Assembly (NCBI RefSeq): GCF_000473895.1
Contig: NZ_ASSJ01000041.1
Span: forward strand, 1-64,000
Reading direction: 5' to 3'
Source: Rubidibacter lacunae KORDI 51-2
GTDB lineage: Bacteria > Cyanobacteriota > Cyanobacteriia > Cyanobacteriales > Rubidibacteraceae
Length of the DNA stretch: 64,000 nucleotides
The translations under genes were made by a program, and so were the position numbers. Shown one piece after another: positions 7,996 to 18,694 of this stretch. Under the pieces are notes generated by a model. That model was not told the DNA's origin. It saw only the letters and a program-made list of their open reading frames with translations, and did no database searches. Each line of letters starts with the position of its first letter. Position 1 is the first letter of the stretch.

Positions 7996-9144
7996 CTAGG
8001 CAACTGCAGCGATCGCGTCCTTGAGAGCAAGGGCAACGCGTTCTTGTTCGTCGGCGGTCAAACCGGGGAACATCGGTAAGGACAGGACTTCACGTGCAAC
8101 GCGTTCGGCGTAAGGAAACTGACCGGCGCGATAACCTAAATAGGCGTAAGCCGGTTGCAAGTGGAGTGGGTATGGATAGTAGACCATCGTATCGATCCCA
8201 GCGGCGCGCAGATGCTCGCGGATGCGATCTCGGCGGGGTTCCCCATCAGAGCGATCGTCCAGAATTCGCAAGGTGAACTGGTTCCAGACACTGGTGCCGC
8301 CGGGGAGAGTGATGGGTAAGGCAATACCCGGCAGCGAAGCAAGAAGCTCTAAATAGCGGGTGGCGATCTGGCAGCGTTGGAGGTTCCATGCGTCCAAGTG
8401 TGGCAGCTTGACCAACAGCAATGCAGCTTGTAGGGCATCGAGGCGGCTGTTGGTGCCGATCTCGAGGTAATCGTAGCGTCCGACTTGTCCGTGGTTGGCA
8501 AACATCCGCACGCGCGCGGCAAGTTCGGGATCGTCGGTCGTAACGGCACCGCCGTCGCCCAAAGCCCCGAGGTTCTTGGTCGGGAAAAAGCTAAAACAGC
8601 CGATTTCGCCAAAACTACCGAGCGCGCGATCGCCCCAGCAGGCCCCCGTTGCTTGAGCGCAGTCCTCGATCGTCAATAAATCATGGCGGCGGGCGATGTC
8701 GCCGAGTTGCGTCATGTCAGTCGGCTGTCCGAAGAGATGGACGGGTAATAGAGCGCGCGTGCGCGCAGAGATCGCCGCCTCGACTTGGGTAACCTCGAGA
8801 TTGTAAGTTGCGGGATCGATATCGACGAAGATCGGACGCGCGCCAACAAAGGCGAGGGGTTCTACCGAGGCTGCGAAGGTGAACGGGGTTGTGATGACTT
8901 CATCGCCTGGAGCAATTTCCAGGGCTCGCAACCCCAACAGCAAGGCGTCAGTCCCCGAGTTACAGGCGGCACAAATGCGCGTACCGATTGCAGCCGCGAA
9001 CTGGCGCTCGAACTCCGCCACCTTCTCGCCGCCGATGTAGCGGCCAGAATGCAGTACTTCAATAGCCGCTGCTTGCAACTGCGCGTTGAGGAGCGCGTGC
9101 TGCCGCGTTAAGTCCACAGGAGGAATCGTTGTAATCGCCTTCAC
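7996..9144 (-). CDS. DegT/DnrJ/EryC1/StrS-family PLP aminotransferase
   Basis: 382 residues from GTG at 9144. The family motifs are in order: NSGTDALLLGL (phosphate binding), DEVITTPFTFAASVE, VHLFGQPTDM, IEDCAQATGACW (the Asp that contacts the pyridine nitrogen), and SFFPTKNLGALGDGGAV with the PLP lysine K190. The C-terminal half has the usual VWNQFTLRI and YYPYPLHLQPAY segments. Enzymes of this family transaminate nucleotide-linked keto-sugars for polysaccharides or secondary metabolites. The sugar cannot be told from sequence. It is isolated from the glycan cluster at 48-59 kb and transcribed divergently from the TPS-CHAT gene. Confidence 0.9.
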   Translation of the reverse strand: MKAITTIPPVDLTRQHALLNAQLQAAAIEVLHSGRYIGGEKVAEFERQFAAAIGTRICAACNSGTDALLLGLRALEIAPGDEVITTPFTFAASVEPLAFVGARPIFVDIDPATYNLEVTQVEAAISARTRALLPVHLFGQPTDMTQLGDIARRHDLLTIEDCAQATGACWGDRALGSFGEIGCFSFFPTKNLGALGDGGAVTTDDPELAARVRMFANHGQVGRYDYLEIGTNSRLDALQAALLLVKLPHLDAWNLQRCQIATRYLELLASLPGIALPITLPGGTSVWNQFTLRILDDRSDGEPRRDRIREHLRAAGIDTMVYYPYPLHLQPAYAYLGYRAGQFPYAERVAREVLSLPMFPGLTADEQERVALALKDAIAAVA

Positions 9145-9862
9145 TCGCCCGTCTCGTTCGCAGGAATCACCCCGCGCAGCAGACGCATCGCAACTGCTGC
9201 GTGATGAGGGGATTTTAACCCATTGTTACAACCCTGGGGAACCACTGCTTACAATGTGTGCCAATGAGCCAGCGACCGGCTGCTGACCCAAGACCCAAGA
9301 CTTGGTATTTTGGCAAAGCTTAAAGTGGACTCCGTGCAATGGGGTGCGGGCGATCGCGTGCCATCCTCATCGAGCGTCAGGCAATTTGCCGGTGAAGCAG
9401 TTCGACCCCAACGATGCCAGTGTTGTAAATACCAACAATGAGTCGGAGGATGCTGAGGGATAGCAATTGTCATCCCGGTTGAGACACCCTCCGTCCCAGA
9501 GGCACTGGCTGGATGAAGCAAGTTGTTCCAACTGAACTGGCGACTGCTAAATCTGGATGCGAATTGTCGTTCGCTTGCGGGCTTCGTCATAAATCGAGCC
9601 CGCAAGCGAAACTAATTAGGAGAAGTTAGACCTCTCGATTTATGACGGGACAACAAAATTTAATACTTAAAGAAAATTAAGCCGGACGATCGCGCCCAGT
9701 CAGAATCTAGGCAGAGCCAGGCACCATCCCGATTGTTTCGGCCATCAGTCCAATTGTAAAGTGGCTTACCGCGATCGTGTCGGGACTCAGAGGGAGGTGT
9801 TAATGTAATCCTCGTAAGCCGGACAGCCCGGGCATTGGGGCGGCTGTTCGTCAGGAGGTGGC
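9145..9862. promoter_or_regulatory. Divergent upstream region of DegT and TPS-CHAT genes
   Basis: About 720 bp without a supported gene. The part from about 9645 to 9862 is repeated upstream of the second TPS-CHAT gene (about 18735-18974), including taatgtaatcctcgtaagcc and the ribosome site. It therefore probably carries the shared promoter. Two interlocking inverted repeats lie at 9570-9647 and are annotated separately. Confidence 0.5.
9570..9647. repeat. Two interlocking perfect inverted repeats
   Basis: Pair 1: ttcgcttgcgggct (9570-9583) with agcccgcaagcgaa (9597-9610), 14 bp arms and 13 nt loop. Pair 2: cgtcataaatcgag (9585-9598) with ctcgatttatgacg (9634-9647), 14 bp arms and 35 nt loop. 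Pair 2's left arm lies in the loop of pair 1 and overlaps its right arm by two bases, so the two hairpins exclude each other. Confidence 0.75.
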
Positions 9863-12800
9863 GTGAACTCGATCGCGAAGAAATCCCTCGCTTGGCTGCT
9901 TGCGCTCGTCCCCGCGTTGGCGATCGCCGCCCCGGCCGGCGCACAGAATGGCACGCCTAGCATCGTCGAGGCAGCTGATGGCACGGCGACGGTGGTGATG
10001 CCCGATGGCAATCGCTACACGATTTCGGGCGGTACGCTCTCTGGGGATGGCTCCAACCTCTTCCACAGCTTTCGCGAGTTCGGGCTCAAACCTCACGAAA
10101 TTGCTACCTTCCTATCCAATCCCAACATTCGCAATATCTTGTCGCGGGTCACGGGCGGGAACGCTTCGGTGATTCGCGGACTGCTCGAAGTCAGTGGCGG
10201 CAACTCAAATCTGTTCTTGATCAACCCGGCGGGCATCATCTTCGGTCCCGAAGCACGGCTCAACGTCCCGGGCGACTTCACGGCCGCAACTGCCACTGGT
10301 ATCGGCTTTGAGGACGGGGGGTGGTTTAACGCGAGCGGTGCAAACGATTACACCAACTTAGGTGGCGACCCGAACGTGTTTGCCTTCAATGCGCAGTCCG
10401 GAGCGATTGTTAATGCCGGCGAGTTGAGCGTTGCGGACGGACACGGACTGTTACTGCTAGGCAGTTCGGTGGCAAACACGGGCACCTTGAGTGCGGACGA
10501 CGGACGCGTCACGCTCGCGGCGGTGGAGGGGACCAATCGCGTGCGAGTTTCCCTGCCGGGGCACCTGCTGAGCTTAGAAATCGAGGTCCAGCCGGACCAG
10601 ATAGTCACTGCCAACCATTTGCCCGAGTTGTTGACCGGGAGCGGAAGTGACGTTGCCACCGGCTTGACCGCGGCAGGACAGACCGTAGCAGTGGATGCTA
10701 CCGGGCAGCTGGTGCCGGGGGGACCGGGCAGCGCGATCGCCTCGGGCACGATCGAGGCGGCAGGCGTGCAGGTGTTCGGCGACACCGTTGCCGTCGTCGG
10801 GGCAGACATCGACGCGTCGGGCAACTGGGGTGGCGGGGTAGTCCTCATTGGCGGCGACGCGCGCGGGGTCGGTCCCCTGCCCACTGCCGAGCGGGTATTT
10901 GTAGACGCCGAGAGTACGATCGCGGCCGATGCCCTGGTCAATGGGGAAGGGGGCAAGGTCGTCATCTGGGCGGATGGAGTCGCGGGCTTCTCCGGCGAGA
11001 TTAGCGCTCGCGGTGCCGGGGCCGGCAACGCAGGAGGATTTGTAGAGGTATCCGGTCGCGAGGAACTGTTCGTGAATGGTCGCATCGATGCCAGTGCGCC
11101 AGCGGGCAGTGACGGGACGATCTTGCTCGACCCGCGCAACATCTTCATCGTTGCGGAAGCGGACGCACCCGATAACGGCGAACTGTCGGACAATCAAATT
11201 CTCTTTGCAGATGGCGGTCCGACCACCGATTTCACGATCTCTGACGTTGCCCTCACCTCGCTAATGGGCAATGTCGTGCTCGAAGCACAGAACAACATCT
11301 CGGCTGAGGCAGCAGCCGTCCTGGATCTAGGTCAGATCACCGGGGAAAGCATTAGCTTTAGTGCGGGGAACGACATCATCCTTAACACCGATATCTCTAC
11401 ACAGGGTGGAGATGTGGTGCTGACGGCAACGAACAATATCACAACGCAGAATATCTCTACAGAGGGTGGAGATGTGGTGCTGACGGCAACGAACAGTAAT
11501 ATCGCGACGCAGAATATCGCAACGACGTCGATCGCGCCGGGAGATAGCGGGGTTGTTGACCTGACGGCTGGCGGAGCGATCGCTACGGGCACAATCTCGA
11601 CGAGCAGCTCTGGTGGCAATGCTGGTATTGTCGACTTGGATGCCGGGACGGGCATAACAGTTGTTGGCGGCATCGATGCGAGTGCGTCAACAGCAGCGGC
11701 TGGCAACGTGTTTCTGCTCGCTGACGATGGCGATATCCTGACGACCGATATTCAAACGACCGGTGCGGGCGGCAACGGTGGCGACGTGACGATTTTCGCC
11801 GTTGACGGGAGCATTCTGGCGAGTAACATCGCCACCGGTTCCAGCAACGGCATCGGCGGCAATATCGATCTGACCGCTGGCGGTGCAGCCGGCAGCATCG
11901 ACACAACTGCCGGCACCCTAGACACGTCGACGGGGAGCAGTGCAGCCGCTGGTGAGGTCTCGCTCTTAACCAATGCAGGGGGGGAAATCCGCACGGGCGC
12001 GATCGTGACGCGATCGAGCGGCGGTCTCAGCGGTAATGTCTCTCTAGACGTTCTCGCTGGCTCCGGCGCGATCGACACGCGCGGCGGCAATATCGACACC
12101 GGCAGCACTGGCGGGACGGGCGGCGGTGTGTTCCTCACCACGAATGGCAACATTAATACGCTCGGGATCGTTACCGGTGGTGATATCGGCAGCGGCACGA
12201 TTGTTCTGACGAGTACCAATGGCAACGTCGATACCAGCTTCGGCACCCTCAACACGACAGCAGGCAGTAACAGCGCGCCAATTGTCCTAAGTGCTGGGGG
12301 CGAACTGTTCGCAGGTGGCATCGTCACCAGCGGTACGGGCGGTGGCGTGACCTTCACCGGTAGCGAGATCGACTTCGTAGGCGGCACCGATTCCATCATT
12401 GCAACGGGCAATGTCGTGGCGATTTCGCCGGCTAATGCGACTCAAGACATCGACCTGCGCGGCAGAAACGTGGATTCATCGCTGGCTCTGACCTTTACCG
12501 ACTTAGCTGCAATCGCCGAAGGAGCCGCGCAAATTACGATCGGGCGCGTGGACGGCAGCGGTACCCTCACCGCGATCGATCCCCTGACTTTCGACGATCC
12601 GGTGCTGCTGCAAATGCCAGCCGGTAGCATCGCGATCGACACCGATATCGCTGGAGTCGATGATGCTAGCATCACACTCCAGGGGCTGCAAACAACCCTA
12701 GCTGGAGACATTGTCACCGAAGGGGATAGTATAGTTATCGAGAGCAATATATTGGTTGATAGCAGCTCTATCCTCGACACGAACGAGCTGGACGGCGGCG

Positions 12801-15800
12801 ACGTGCTCGTAACCGGTACGGTCGATGCCGTCGACGGCGATGAAGAATTTTCGATCGTATCCGGCTTGGGGACAACAACTCTGCAAAGCTCGGTAGGCAG
12901 CACGACGCCGGTAGCCTCCTTTGGCGCAGCAGGGAATACTGTCACGCTAGGCGGGGATGTTATCGCAAACAACGACATCGCTCTGGCCGGCAACGAAATT
13001 GACTTGCTCGGTACAACCATCAACAGCTCGGGCGTACTGTTGCTCTCTCCAGCATTGCCAGAGCAACCGATCGCGCTCGGCGGGACCGATAACACGACGC
13101 CCGCCCTCGATCTCACTGCTGACGAGCTCGACGTCCTCGGCAGTGACTTTGCCGCGATTGTAATTGGCAACCCGGTCGGCAGTGGTACGCTGAGCGTTCT
13201 CGCGCCCATCGACTTCAGCGCGCCACTGACGCTACAGTCGCCGAATGGTAGTCTAGCGATCGGCGGTCAGATTACTGGCTTTGACGATGCTTCGGTGACC
13301 CTGATCGGTTCTGGTAGCACTACGACTCTCAACGCTGATATACGTACAGAAGGCAATGCGATCGCGATCGACGACAATACGATCGTCGCGGCCGACGTCA
13401 CTCTCGACACCACCCTCAACGACCAACCCGGTGCGGCGATCCTGATAGCTGGTGATGTTTCCGGGTTAACAGGGACCGAAGCGTTCGACGTCATTGCCGG
13501 GATTGGCGATATCACGGTCAACGGCGCGATCGCCAATCTCGGAGCTATTGACTTTAATAGTAGTGGCACTACGACCTTGTTCGGCGCGATCGCGAGCCAG
13601 AGCCTAAACATGTCGGGCGGCGGCACGACCTTGCTCGGTGGCGGGAGTATCGTTACCAGCGGCGACCAGATTTACGACGATGCCATCTTACTGACGGCAA
13701 GCCTTGCGGTCGAGAGCGGCGGCGACTTGCGCTTCAACAGCAGCATCGACGGCACGGTTCCCGGCGCACAACACCTTAGCGCCAATAGCAGCGGCGTCAC
13801 TCAGTTCGGTGCAGTCGGCGCGCTGGTTCCGCTCGACTTCGTCGTCACCGATACGCCTGGAACTACCCAACTCAACGGCAACATCACCGTCACCGGCACC
13901 CTAACCTTCGGCGACCCGGTGCAGATCGACAGCAACATCGCCCTTGCAGCGGGAGGGGACATCAGCTTCGCCAGCTCGATCGACAGCCAGACCGGCGAAA
14001 CGAACGACCTCGCGATCGCCTCCAGCCTCGGCGACATCACCTTAGGCGACAACGTCGGCCGTCTCGAGCCGCTGGGCGAACTCGCCCTTGTCAGCCCGGG
14101 TATTACGCGCGCAACCGGCACAATTGCGGCTGACGGACTCACCACCGACCCAGCTGGAACCACGCAGCTCGACGGCGGTAGCGTTACCACCACCGGCAAC
14201 CAAACTTTCGGCGACCCGGTGACCACAGCTCCCGATACGATACTGACCGGCAACGCGATCGCTTTCAATGCTGACGTCGTCGCGGGCGGCTCGCTGACCC
14301 TCAATGCAACTACAGCGGTTGCCTTCCCTCTGGGTGGGACCGTAACGGGCACGGGCGGCACGCTCGGCATCGCCCCGCAGACGCCGGAGAGCGACATCGT
14401 CCTGGAAGCGTTGGCACCACCAGCTCTCTCGGTGACGGGTTTGTCAGGTGTCGACGGCTTCGAAATGCTCGAAATCGGGCGTGCTGACGGGACGGGTACG
14501 ATCGCGACGGGTAGTTCGGTGGTGCTGAACGATTCGGTACTGCTGCAGTCACCGGGCGGTACGATCGACATTTTGAACGACCTAACCCTGGGCGACGGTG
14601 CCGCGATCGCGTTGGAGGGAGACACTCGCTTGGGTGCGGCGCTGACCACGTCGGGAACGCCTATCCTCCTAAGCGACCTAACCTTGACCGGCGATGCGCT
14701 TCTTAACACCCTGGGCAGCGGTGCTTCCGGTGCTGACGTCATCGTAACCGGCACGATTACTGGCAGTGGCAGCGAAAATCTTGCCGCAACGACCGGAACT
14801 GGGAACGCAACGTTCGGCGGCGCGATCGCCGATGTCGGACTCATTACCGTATCCAGTAGCGGAACGACGAGCTTCGGCGACGTCACTGCTGCAGAGTTAG
14901 TCACCGACCCCGGTGGCATTACGCAGCTCGATGGCGACGTTACCGTCAGCGGCAGTCAGACCTACGGCGATCGCGTCGTAATCGCCAGTACCATCGAGCT
15001 GACTGCCGGCAACGTCATTGGCTTCCCCGACTCCCTCGATGTCGGAGACAACGGCCTCATCCTAACGAGCGATGGCGCGATCGCCTTCGGCAGTGTGGAT
15101 AGCGTAACGGGGACGGGGACGCTTACATTGCAGACAGCCGACCCCAGTCGCGATGTATTAATCGGCGGTAGCGATCCCAATGCACTTTCATTCCCCACAT
15201 TTGACGCACTGGCCGATGGCTTTGCCAGCCTTGAAATCGGTCGCAGCGACAGTACCGGCAACTTGACAGTAGCAACGCCGACAACCTTCACCGATCCAAC
15301 GACGTTACGAGCAGCCGACTTTACGATCGCGGCAAGTCTCATCGGGACCGATAACGCCAGCATTACTCTCATCGGATCGTTTTCGACGATCGACCTCAAC
15401 GCCGATATCATCACGAACAACACCGATATCTTCCTCGACGACAACGTCATTGTCGGCACCGATGCGACACTCTCAACGGGTAGCGGTGGCGGTGGCAACG
15501 TGACGATTACCGGCACGGTTGATGCGGCGACACCCGGCGGTCAGAGTTTAACGATCGCGGCCGGTGACGGGTCGGTGGACGTCCAAGCTGCGATCGGCTC
15601 CAGCGCGGCGCTAACCAGTTTCTTTGCCTCCGGCAGCGAGATCGTGCTCTCCCGCGCGACCGTGAATAACGCGATCGCCCTAATTGGGGATGAGATCGAC
15701 TTATTGGGTCCGGTTGCTGGCGACACGATCGCGCTCAACAACCGAACGGTCGGTCGTGGTATTACCCTTGGGATGGTTGGCGGGAACAACGGTGGAGACC

Positions 15801-18694
15801 CCAATCCGGAAACCCTCGATCTCACCGCCGACGATCTTGCCGCTCTGACCGACGGCTTCACCAGCATCTCCATCGGCGGTGGCACGACTGGTTCGATTTC
15901 AGTTGCGCTCGGCGACACTGCAAATTTTACCGACCCAACGAGCCTCGAAGGCAGCTCGATTGCGGCCGATGGCACGATCGCGGGCACGGGCGATGCTAGC
16001 TTTGCGATCGCCGCGAACCAAGACCTCGCCGTCAGCACCGTCACGACCCAGGGCGGTAGCATCGACCTGACCAACACCGCCAGCGACTCCTCAGGGACGA
16101 CGACCGCCAGCGGGTCGCTCCAATCCCAAGGTGGGGACATCAGCGCGGTTGCCGAGAACAGCACTATCGACTTTTCTGGCGCCGCCATCGACACCACCAG
16201 CCCTTCCTTGCCCGGCGGTGACGTTGCTCTCGAGGGCGGTCTTGAGGTTCGATCTGGCGCGATCGCAACCGGCGGCGGTGACGTTAGCATCGCCAGCAAC
16301 GGTAGTATCGATACGACGGGTGGGACGATCGATACGACTCCTACTCCTGTCAGCGAAATCGGTTTTCCCGATGCTGGGGACATCGCCCTCACTGCCGAGA
16401 CCGAGATCGTTACGGGCAACCTCGACGCGCGCGGCACCATTGCCGACAGCCTACCCGGCAACATCACGATCGCCAGCAGCAGCGGCAACATCGACACCAG
16501 TTCCGGAACCCTTGATGCTAGTGCGGATGAGGGAAGCGGTGGCACGATCGCGCTCAGCGCTGGCGGTCGGACCGACACGGGCGCGATCGTGTCGAGGAGC
16601 CGCTTCAACGCCGGCGGCACGATTGTCAGCACCAGTGCCACCGGTTTCAGTGCGAGCGGGGAAATTGACACCTCTAGCGATGTCGGTCTCTCTGGGGGCA
16701 CGATCTCGATTTCTACAGCCGAGGGGGATATTAACACTCTCAGACTTAACGCCAGTGGGGGTGAAGGTAGTGGCGGCAACGTGTCCCTGTTCTCGAGCAG
16801 CAGCGATGGCAACATTGTCGTCGGCTCCATTGACGCTAGCGGGGGCAGTGGTGGCGGCACGGTCGATATCGAGACGCCCGGATTCGTGCGCATCACCGAC
16901 ACACTCCCGAACGCCGACCCGAACGCCGACCCCGTCAGCATTTCCACTAGCTCTAGCGATGGCGATGGCGGTGCGATTACTATCCGTCACGGCGGCAACG
17001 GCGAGATTCCTTTCATCGTGGGTGACTCCGAACTCAACGGCTCTGAGGGCGTCCCCACCAGCGGTGACTTCACGATCGAGCCCGGTTCCTACCTATTCAC
17101 GGAAGTCCAGGGCAACGTTGCTATCATCTCCGTCGATGACGTCGACCCCGATATTACCGACAGCGGGGATCCCGAGACTCCACTCCTACCGGCGAATACC
17201 GAAGCCAACCCTTTGCGGCAAGAGCAGCGCCCCGTTACGCAAAATCTTGCCTTCCGTTCGGACCTCCAAGACGAGATCCTTACGATCGAGGACGCGCGCG
17301 AGATCTTGCAAGTAATCGAGCGAGCGACCGGCATCAAGTCCGCACTGCTCTACGTCAACTTCGCCCCTGCCGCGATCGCGGGCGAAACGGCATCGCGCGC
17401 GCCTGCAATCTCAACACAAAGAACCTTAACGGCCGCACTCCCGACCGATCCAACTTCCGAAAGCACTGGCACCACCCCAGACGATCCCACACCCTCTCCC
17501 GAGCTGCACGCTCAAGTCACCGATATTGCTGACCGCAAACTTGCTGGCGACTTCCAGCGCATCGAAGCACAGTTTACCAACGACTTCGAGAACTTTCTGT
17601 CGCTTCCCGAAGAGAAAGCCAGCCCGACCCTCACCCCTCCCTACCGCGACGACGATCGCTTAGAAATCTTGTTGGTCACGCCCGACAGCCCGCCCAAGCG
17701 CCTTGTCGTTCCCGACGCGACCCGTGCAGAGGTGCTCGAGCTCGCTCAGACTATGTACGGGTTCGTCTCCGACCCGCGCTTTATCGGTACGGACGATTAC
17801 CTCGAACCCTCACAGCAGCTCTATAACTGGATGCTGGCACCGCTTGCAGCCGACCTGGTTGCCAACGAGATCGACAACCTCCTCTTCATAATGCCCAGAG
17901 GTTTGCGCCTGCTCCCCGTTGCCGCCCTCCACGATGGCGAGCAGTTTGTCGCCCAGCGTTATAGTGCCGGTCTCGCGCCGAGCTTGAGCCTCAACGACAA
18001 CCTCTACCGCGATGTCAAAGACTTGCGCGTCTATGCAGTAGGAGCCTCCGAGTTTCCCGGCGAACAAGAGCAGGTGCCATTGCCCGCCGTTAGCGTCGAA
18101 GTCCCCGCGATCGCCACTCGTCTCTGGCGCGGCGACTCGGTCTTGAACGAAGACTTCACGATTGAAAACTTCCAAGCCGAACGGCGCAGCAACCCCACCG
18201 GCATCATCCACCTCGCAACCCACGCCGACTTCCGTTTCGACGACCCCAACGATATTTACATCCAGTTCTACGACGAGCGCCTGCGCTTGGACCGAATTCG
18301 GGATCTCAGTCTCAACGAACCACCCGTGGAATTGATGGTACTGAGTGCCTGCCGGACGGCGGTCGGCAACGAGAGCTACGAGTTGGGCTTCGCCGGGTTA
18401 GCAGTGCAAGCGGGTGTCAAGACGGTGGTAGCAAGTCTTTGGTACGTGGGCGACACGGGGACGCTCGGCTTGATGACAGAGTTTTACAACCAGCTCAACA
18501 CGGCGCCGATTAAAGCAGAAGCCCTGCAGCTGGCTCAAGTTGCCCTCATCGAAGGGGCTGTCAGCAAAGTCGATGGGGATGTCGTCGGACCCTCCGGCAC
18601 CTATGCACTCCCCGAAGCTGCGGCGGCTATCGAAGAAGATTTGTCGCACCCGTTCTATTGGGCGAGTTTCACGGCAATTGGCAGTCCCTGGTAG
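9863..18694 (+). CDS. Giant secreted TPS-CHAT protein (filamentous hemagglutinin N-domain plus CHAT)
   Basis: 2943 residues from GTG, with AGGAGG at 9853-9858. Residues 1-27 are a Sec signal peptide (LAWLLALVPALAIAAPAGA). Residues 30-300 are a two-partner-secretion N-domain: FLSNPNIRNILSRVTGG and LFLINPAGIIFGPEARL carry the NPNL- and NPNGI-like motifs. A long Gly/Asp/Thr-rich region follows, likely a beta-helix, with about five degenerate repeats of roughly 110 residues. The last 350 residues are a CHAT caspase-like domain with GIIHLATHADFRF (H2787) and ELMVLSACRTAVG (C2830) as the catalytic pair. TPS proteins cross the outer membrane through a TpsB/FhaC pore; none is encoded in this window. 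The combination suggests a surface or shed protease linked to cell-cell conflict or death; the target is unknown. Confidence 0.9.
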   Translation: MNSIAKKSLAWLLALVPALAIAAPAGAQNGTPSIVEAADGTATVVMPDGNRYTISGGTLSGDGSNLFHSFREFGLKPHEIATFLSNPNIRNILSRVTGGNASVIRGLLEVSGGNSNLFLINPAGIIFGPEARLNVPGDFTAATATGIGFEDGGWFNASGANDYTNLGGDPNVFAFNAQSGAIVNAGELSVADGHGLLLLGSSVANTGTLSADDGRVTLAAVEGTNRVRVSLPGHLLSLEIEVQPDQIVTANHLPELLTGSGSDVATGLTAAGQTVAVDATGQLVPGGPGSAIASGTIEAAGVQVFGDTVAVVGADIDASGNWGGGVVLIGGDARGVGPLPTAERVFVDAESTIAADALVNGEGGKVVIWADGVAGFSGEISARGAGAGNAGGFVEVSGREELFVNGRIDASAPAGSDGTILLDPRNIFIVAEADAPDNGELSDNQILFADGGPTTDFTISDVALTSLMGNVVLEAQNNISAEAAAVLDLGQITGESISFSAGNDIILNTDISTQGGDVVLTATNNITTQNISTEGGDVVLTATNSNIATQNIATTSIAPGDSGVVDLTAGGAIATGTISTSSSGGNAGIVDLDAGTGITVVGGIDASASTAAAGNVFLLADDGDILTTDIQTTGAGGNGGDVTIFAVDGSILASNIATGSSNGIGGNIDLTAGGAAGSIDTTAGTLDTSTGSSAAAGEVSLLTNAGGEIRTGAIVTRSSGGLSGNVSLDVLAGSGAIDTRGGNIDTGSTGGTGGGVFLTTNGNINTLGIVTGGDIGSGTIVLTSTNGNVDTSFGTLNTTAGSNSAPIVLSAGGELFAGGIVTSGTGGGVTFTGSEIDFVGGTDSIIATGNVVAISPANATQDIDLRGRNVDSSLALTFTDLAAIAEGAAQITIGRVDGSGTLTAIDPLTFDDPVLLQMPAGSIAIDTDIAGVDDASITLQGLQTTLAGDIVTEGDSIVIESNILVDSSSILDTNELDGGDVLVTGTVDAVDGDEEFSIVSGLGTTTLQSSVGSTTPVASFGAAGNTVTLGGDVIANNDIALAGNEIDLLGTTINSSGVLLLSPALPEQPIALGGTDNTTPALDLTADELDVLGSDFAAIVIGNPVGSGTLSVLAPIDFSAPLTLQSPNGSLAIGGQITGFDDASVTLIGSGSTTTLNADIRTEGNAIAIDDNTIVAADVTLDTTLNDQPGAAILIAGDVSGLTGTEAFDVIAGIGDITVNGAIANLGAIDFNSSGTTTLFGAIASQSLNMSGGGTTLLGGGSIVTSGDQIYDDAILLTASLAVESGGDLRFNSSIDGTVPGAQHLSANSSGVTQFGAVGALVPLDFVVTDTPGTTQLNGNITVTGTLTFGDPVQIDSNIALAAGGDISFASSIDSQTGETNDLAIASSLGDITLGDNVGRLEPLGELALVSPGITRATGTIAADGLTTDPAGTTQLDGGSVTTTGNQTFGDPVTTAPDTILTGNAIAFNADVVAGGSLTLNATTAVAFPLGGTVTGTGGTLGIAPQTPESDIVLEALAPPALSVTGLSGVDGFEMLEIGRADGTGTIATGSSVVLNDSVLLQSPGGTIDILNDLTLGDGAAIALEGDTRLGAALTTSGTPILLSDLTLTGDALLNTLGSGASGADVIVTGTITGSGSENLAATTGTGNATFGGAIADVGLITVSSSGTTSFGDVTAAELVTDPGGITQLDGDVTVSGSQTYGDRVVIASTIELTAGNVIGFPDSLDVGDNGLILTSDGAIAFGSVDSVTGTGTLTLQTADPSRDVLIGGSDPNALSFPTFDALADGFASLEIGRSDSTGNLTVATPTTFTDPTTLRAADFTIAASLIGTDNASITLIGSFSTIDLNADIITNNTDIFLDDNVIVGTDATLSTGSGGGGNVTITGTVDAATPGGQSLTIAAGDGSVDVQAAIGSSAALTSFFASGSEIVLSRATVNNAIALIGDEIDLLGPVAGDTIALNNRTVGRGITLGMVGGNNGGDPNPETLDLTADDLAALTDGFTSISIGGGTTGSISVALGDTANFTDPTSLEGSSIAADGTIAGTGDASFAIAANQDLAVSTVTTQGGSIDLTNTASDSSGTTTASGSLQSQGGDISAVAENSTIDFSGAAIDTTSPSLPGGDVALEGGLEVRSGAIATGGGDVSIASNGSIDTTGGTIDTTPTPVSEIGFPDAGDIALTAETEIVTGNLDARGTIADSLPGNITIASSSGNIDTSSGTLDASADEGSGGTIALSAGGRTDTGAIVSRSRFNAGGTIVSTSATGFSASGEIDTSSDVGLSGGTISISTAEGDINTLRLNASGGEGSGGNVSLFSSSSDGNIVVGSIDASGGSGGGTVDIETPGFVRITDTLPNADPNADPVSISTSSSDGDGGAITIRHGGNGEIPFIVGDSELNGSEGVPTSGDFTIEPGSYLFTEVQGNVAIISVDDVDPDITDSGDPETPLLPANTEANPLRQEQRPVTQNLAFRSDLQDEILTIEDAREILQVIERATGIKSALLYVNFAPAAIAGETASRAPAISTQRTLTAALPTDPTSESTGTTPDDPTPSPELHAQVTDIADRKLAGDFQRIEAQFTNDFENFLSLPEEKASPTLTPPYRDDDRLEILLVTPDSPPKRLVVPDATRAEVLELAQTMYGFVSDPRFIGTDDYLEPSQQLYNWMLAPLAADLVANEIDNLLFIMPRGLRLLPVAALHDGEQFVAQRYSAGLAPSLSLNDNLYRDVKDLRVYAVGASEFPGEQEQVPLPAVSVEVPAIATRLWRGDSVLNEDFTIENFQAERRSNPTGIIHLATHADFRFDDPNDIYIQFYDERLRLDRIRDLSLNEPPVELMVLSACRTAVGNESYELGFAGLAVQAGVKTVVASLWYVGDTGTLGLMTEFYNQLNTAPIKAEALQLAQVALIEGAVSKVDGDVVGPSGTYALPEAAAAIEEDLSHPFYWASFTAIGSPW
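12451..16020 (+). repeat. Five degenerate internal repeats in the TPS-CHAT stalk
   Basis: A module of roughly 110 residues recurs near residues 863, 1066, 1511, 1764 and 1966. Each copy runs: LDLTADxL, an ITIGR/SLEIGRxDGTG strand pair, a TFxDPxxLQxPxGSI strand, DASITLxG, then xxLxADIxTxGxxIxIxDNxIV. Copies differ at most positions, so the repeats are old at DNA level. Confidence 0.65.

Noticed and set aside
12451-16020. CRISPR-like repetition
   Set aside because: The repeats are long, degenerate, in frame and of protein origin, with no spacers.
13801-16947. Long minus-strand open frames (372 and 468 codons) inside the first TPS-CHAT gene
   Set aside because: They mirror the Gly/Asp/Thr-rich sense codons, giving Pro/Ser/Val-rich strings without domains or ribosome sites.
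16131-17315. 394-codon plus-strand frame in the TPS-CHAT gene
   Set aside because: It is an out-of-frame shadow; the Arg/Ser/Ala-rich product has no family, and the sense frame is strongly supported.
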